A stretch of DNA of 64,000 bases, from assembly GCA_020060765.1 (NCBI GenBank), contig JAGUZQ010000052.1, forward strand, positions 1 through 64,000. The letters run 5' to 3'. This DNA is from Planctomycetota bacterium (GTDB taxonomy: Bacteria; Planctomycetota; SZUA-567). The notes beneath the pieces were generated by a model. The model was not told the origin of the DNA, searched no databases, and saw nothing but the letters and a program-made list of their open reading frames with translations. Position 1 is the stretch's first letter; the number at the start of each line of letters is the position of its first letter. The position numbers and the translations under genes are program-made. Below are positions 61,906 through 64,000 of the stretch, piece after piece.

Positions 61906-63533
61906 ACCTCAAGCTGGTAATTTATGTTTTAAGCGCGTTGTGCCTGATAGTCGCCGCGGCTATGGCGCCGTCGCTGCTGCTGGCGGTGTTCGGGGCGGAA
62001 CGGGAGTTTGTCGGCTGGAGAACTGCGCAGGCTTTTGCCGTCGGCATCGTCGTCAGCCTTGCGCTGGGCGCGGTTTTCCGCGGACTGACTTATAAAAACG
62101 CCAAGGATCATTTCACCGCTTCGGAAGGATTCGCCGTGGTGACGCTGGGCTGGCTCCTGCTGGCGGGGCTGGGCGCGATACCGCTGTATCTCTGCGCGGA
62201 CAAAACCCCGCTGGCGCAGGTGGCTGATCTGCACCGCATTGGCGCGAGTCCCGGCGCATCATTTTCCTACCTCGACGCCTATTTTGAAACCATGAGCGGC
62301 TTCACCACCACTGGTTCATCAATCTTCGGCACCTCGCGGGAATTGACTTCTGCTTCCGGCGCGGAGATCGGGCGCGGGTTTATCGAAGCGCTGCCGCAGA
62401 GTTTTCTGTTCTGGCGCAGTTTGACCCACTGGCTGGGCGGAATGGGCATTGTCGTGCTGTGCCTGGCGCTGCTGCCGACGCTGCACGCGGGGGGCTACCT
62501 GATGTTTCAGGCGGAAGTTCCCGGCCCCACCGCCGAGCGTCTGCGACCGCGCATTCGCGAGACGGCGGCGGTGCTGTGGGGCGTATACGTGTTGCTGACG
62601 GCGGCGGAGACTATGCTGCTGTGGTTGGGAAAAATGCCGCTGTTCGATGCGCTCTGCCACACTTTCGGAACCATGGCTACCGGCGGATTTTCCACCAAGG
62701 ACGCCTCGATTGGTTATTATTCCGCCGATCTGAATGGACTGTACATCGAAGTCGTGATAGATATTTTCATGTTCCTGGCCGGGTGCAATTTCCTGCTGCA
62801 TTTCCAGGCTTTGCGGGGCGACGTCAGGAGCTATTTCAAAAACGCCGAATTCCGGTTTTACTGTTTCGTGCTGGCCGCCTCCGCGCTGGCCCTGACGGTC
62901 GTTACCCGCTTTTCCGGTCTGCCCAATTATGGCGAGCTGGGCGCGTGTTTCCGCGATAGTATTTTCCAGACTATTTCCATCACCACCACCACCGGGTTCT
63001 GCACCGCCGATTTCAATATCTGGCCGGGCATCGGGCGGGCGCTGATGGTGGCGCTGATGTTTTTCGGCGGCTGCACCGGCTCCACCGGCGGCGGGTTGAA
63101 ACAGATGCGGATCATGGTGGTGGGCAAGTGCATCGTCCGCGAACTCAGGCGGATGCTGCGGCCGGGGCTGGCCAACTGCATCAGGATTGGCGAGGATGGT
63201 TTGCAGGAAAGGTTTGTTGCCAGCATTGTCGGCCTTACCCTGCTCTGGTTGCTGGTTTTCATTTTGGCGACGGTGCTGGTGGCCGGTTGTCTGGGAGATG
63301 CCACCAATCCGTCGCACCCGCCGCATATCGACAGCCATATCACCATCTCCGTTACCGCTGTCGCGGCTACGCTCAACAACATCGGCCCGGGACTGTCGGG
63401 AGTGGGAGCGACGGCGAATTACGGCTGGATGACCGACTCGGCGAAATTCGTGCTGATTATCTGCATGTTGCTGGGGCGGCTGGAAATCTATTCGGTGGTG
63501 GTGCTGCTGCTGCCGCTGGCGTGGCGGAGGTAA
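61902..63533 (+). CDS. trkH: Trk potassium uptake channel TrkH
   Basis: Membrane channel of 543 residues with four M1-P-M2 units. The selectivity-filter segments contain SGFTTTGSSIF, FGTMATGGFST, SITTTTGFCTADF and LNNIGPGLSGVG. The start is TTG at 61902, overlapping the trkA stop (TTGA) and preceded by GGAGG at 9 bases; an upstream in-frame start would lie 42 bases inside trkA and add an Arg-rich stretch. Confidence 0.94.
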   Translation: MNLKLVIYVLSALCLIVAAAMAPSLLLAVFGAEREFVGWRTAQAFAVGIVVSLALGAVFRGLTYKNAKDHFTASEGFAVVTLGWLLLAGLGAIPLYLCADKTPLAQVADLHRIGASPGASFSYLDAYFETMSGFTTTGSSIFGTSRELTSASGAEIGRGFIEALPQSFLFWRSLTHWLGGMGIVVLCLALLPTLHAGGYLMFQAEVPGPTAERLRPRIRETAAVLWGVYVLLTAAETMLLWLGKMPLFDALCHTFGTMATGGFSTKDASIGYYSADLNGLYIEVVIDIFMFLAGCNFLLHFQALRGDVRSYFKNAEFRFYCFVLAASALALTVVTRFSGLPNYGELGACFRDSIFQTISITTTTGFCTADFNIWPGIGRALMVALMFFGGCTGSTGGGLKQMRIMVVGKCIVRELRRMLRPGLANCIRIGEDGLQERFVASIVGLTLLWLLVFILATVLVAGCLGDATNPSHPPHIDSHITISVTAVAATLNNIGPGLSGVGATANYGWMTDSAKFVLIICMLLGRLEIYSVVVLLLPLAWRR

Positions 63534-63534
63534 A

Positions 63535-63619
63535 GACTCCAGTCTCCAGTTTTTTCTGTCCGCGTTTTCAGGTGTCAAAGTACGCCGAAAACCAGCAATG
63601 GAGACTGGAAGCTGGAGAC
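63535..63619. repeat. CTGGAGACTGG inverted repeat copy
   Basis: GACTCCAGTCTCCAGT (63535-63550) is inverted relative to 63599-63619 (TGGAGACTGGAAGCTGGAGA). It fills the gap between the trkH stop and the stop of the convergent gene, as in the other two copies. Confidence 0.7.
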
Positions 63620-63622
63620 TTT

Positions 63623-64000
63623 TTATTTCTTCGTTTCCGGCAACGGGGCGGAGTAGAACCATTTCCCGGTGCGTTGTTGCCAGACCCAGGTGACGGCGAA
63701 GGATTCTTTCTTGCCGCCGCCAAAAAGTCCACGCGTTGATTCCAGCCCTTCGAGATTCCGGTCGGCCAGTTCGTCCACCGTCACTTCCGCGCGGACAGAA
63801 ACCTCGCCCTGGTTCTCGCTCAACTTGAAGCCGAGTACGTCAATCTGCCTGACTTTGCTGACCTTGCCTTTGAGACTTTTTCCCGAGAGGATGAAGTCGC
63901 GGGTGTCGCGCTCCACCGCGAAGCCTTCGCCGATAAACTGTTCCAGCGCGTCGAGTGAATTGTCGGCGAGCGCGGTTTTAAAATTCTCCACCCGGTTTTC
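63623..64000 (-). CDS. Partial hypothetical protein, cut by the window edge
   Basis: The frame is open to the right edge of the window, so at least the N-terminus is missing; a GTG at 63991 could also be the start. The visible 125 residues look like a small alpha+beta domain of the SnoaL/NTF2 or lipocalin type (ALEQFIGEGFAVERDTRDF, then alternating strands ending WQQRTGKWFYSAPLPETKK). No catalytic motif. Function unknown. Confidence 0.65.
   Translation of the reverse strand, partial: ENRVENFKTALADNSLDALEQFIGEGFAVERDTRDFILSGKSLKGKVSKVRQIDVLGFKLSENQGEVSVRAEVTVDELADRNLEGLESTRGLFGGGKKESFAVTWVWQQRTGKWFYSAPLPETKK

Overview
The window looks like a chromosomal segment of an anaerobic, Gram-negative-type bacterium of the PVC group. 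Lentisphaerota (Victivallales-like) is the most likely assignment and Kiritimatiellota or Verrucomicrobiota are alternatives. The reasons are a prepilin-like protein ending in an H-x9-DG motif (a hallmark of Planctomycetes, Verrucomicrobia and Lentisphaerae), many unlinked glycoside hydrolases each next to an AraC or IclR regulator, a class III (oxygen-sensitive) ribonucleotide reductase, several radical-SAM and Fe-S proteins, and a Wza/Wzc exopolysaccharide export locus. No rRNA, tRNA or CRISPR was recognised. The taxonomic call is inference.

Layout. 142-9386 (minus): nrdR-nrdD-nrdG-radical SAM enzyme-GYD protein-hypothetical-smc, with tightly overlapping genes. 9824-18593 (plus): an IclR regulator, then a carbohydrate operon of GH42, SDR, clan GH-A hydrolase, GH16, UlaG-like metallohydrolase and an enolase-superfamily sugar-acid dehydratase. 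18995-25045 (minus): a three-gene unit of an unusual AbiEi-like/prepilin fusion, a PIG-L deacetylase and a 1367-residue secreted carbohydrate-binding protein. 25348-27340 (plus): a gate-domain membrane protein and a conserved hypothetical. 27427-33594: two QueG-like Fe-S proteins and a U32-like Cys-rich protein with AraC and IclR regulators. 33997-36773: an AraC regulator divergent from a GH29 fucosidase. 37477-43676: a surface-sugar locus (perosamine-synthase-like aminotransferase, GT2, cupin, two methyltransferases, GDP-mannose 4,6-dehydratase, GT-C enzyme). 43977-47306: a decayed ISAzo13-family element, AraC and GH4. 47599-50976: tig-clpP-clpX. 51182-58671: a secreted hypothetical, then an EPS export locus (HTH protein, ExeA-like ATPase, Wzc, Wza). 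58713-63533: hybrid histidine kinase and trkA-trkH. The right edge holds a partial gene.

The genes suggest an anaerobe that uses galactose-, fucose- and glucan-containing polysaccharides through small, locally regulated operons, and that builds its own perosamine-type surface glycan and exopolysaccharide.

The most interesting items are: (1) the AbiEi-like DNA-binding domain fused in front of a prepilin cleavage site, in an operon with carbohydrate-active secreted proteins; (2) an NrdD whose C-terminus keeps the zinc site but lacks the glycyl-radical motif; (3) several families of short dispersed repeats, including a 147-bp MITE with 18-bp terminal inverted repeats and a 10-bp target duplication, a 208-bp element with 19-bp inverted repeats, and a palindromic family that begins exactly at TAG stop codons in three places; (4) a redox cluster of QueG-like proteins of unknown substrate.
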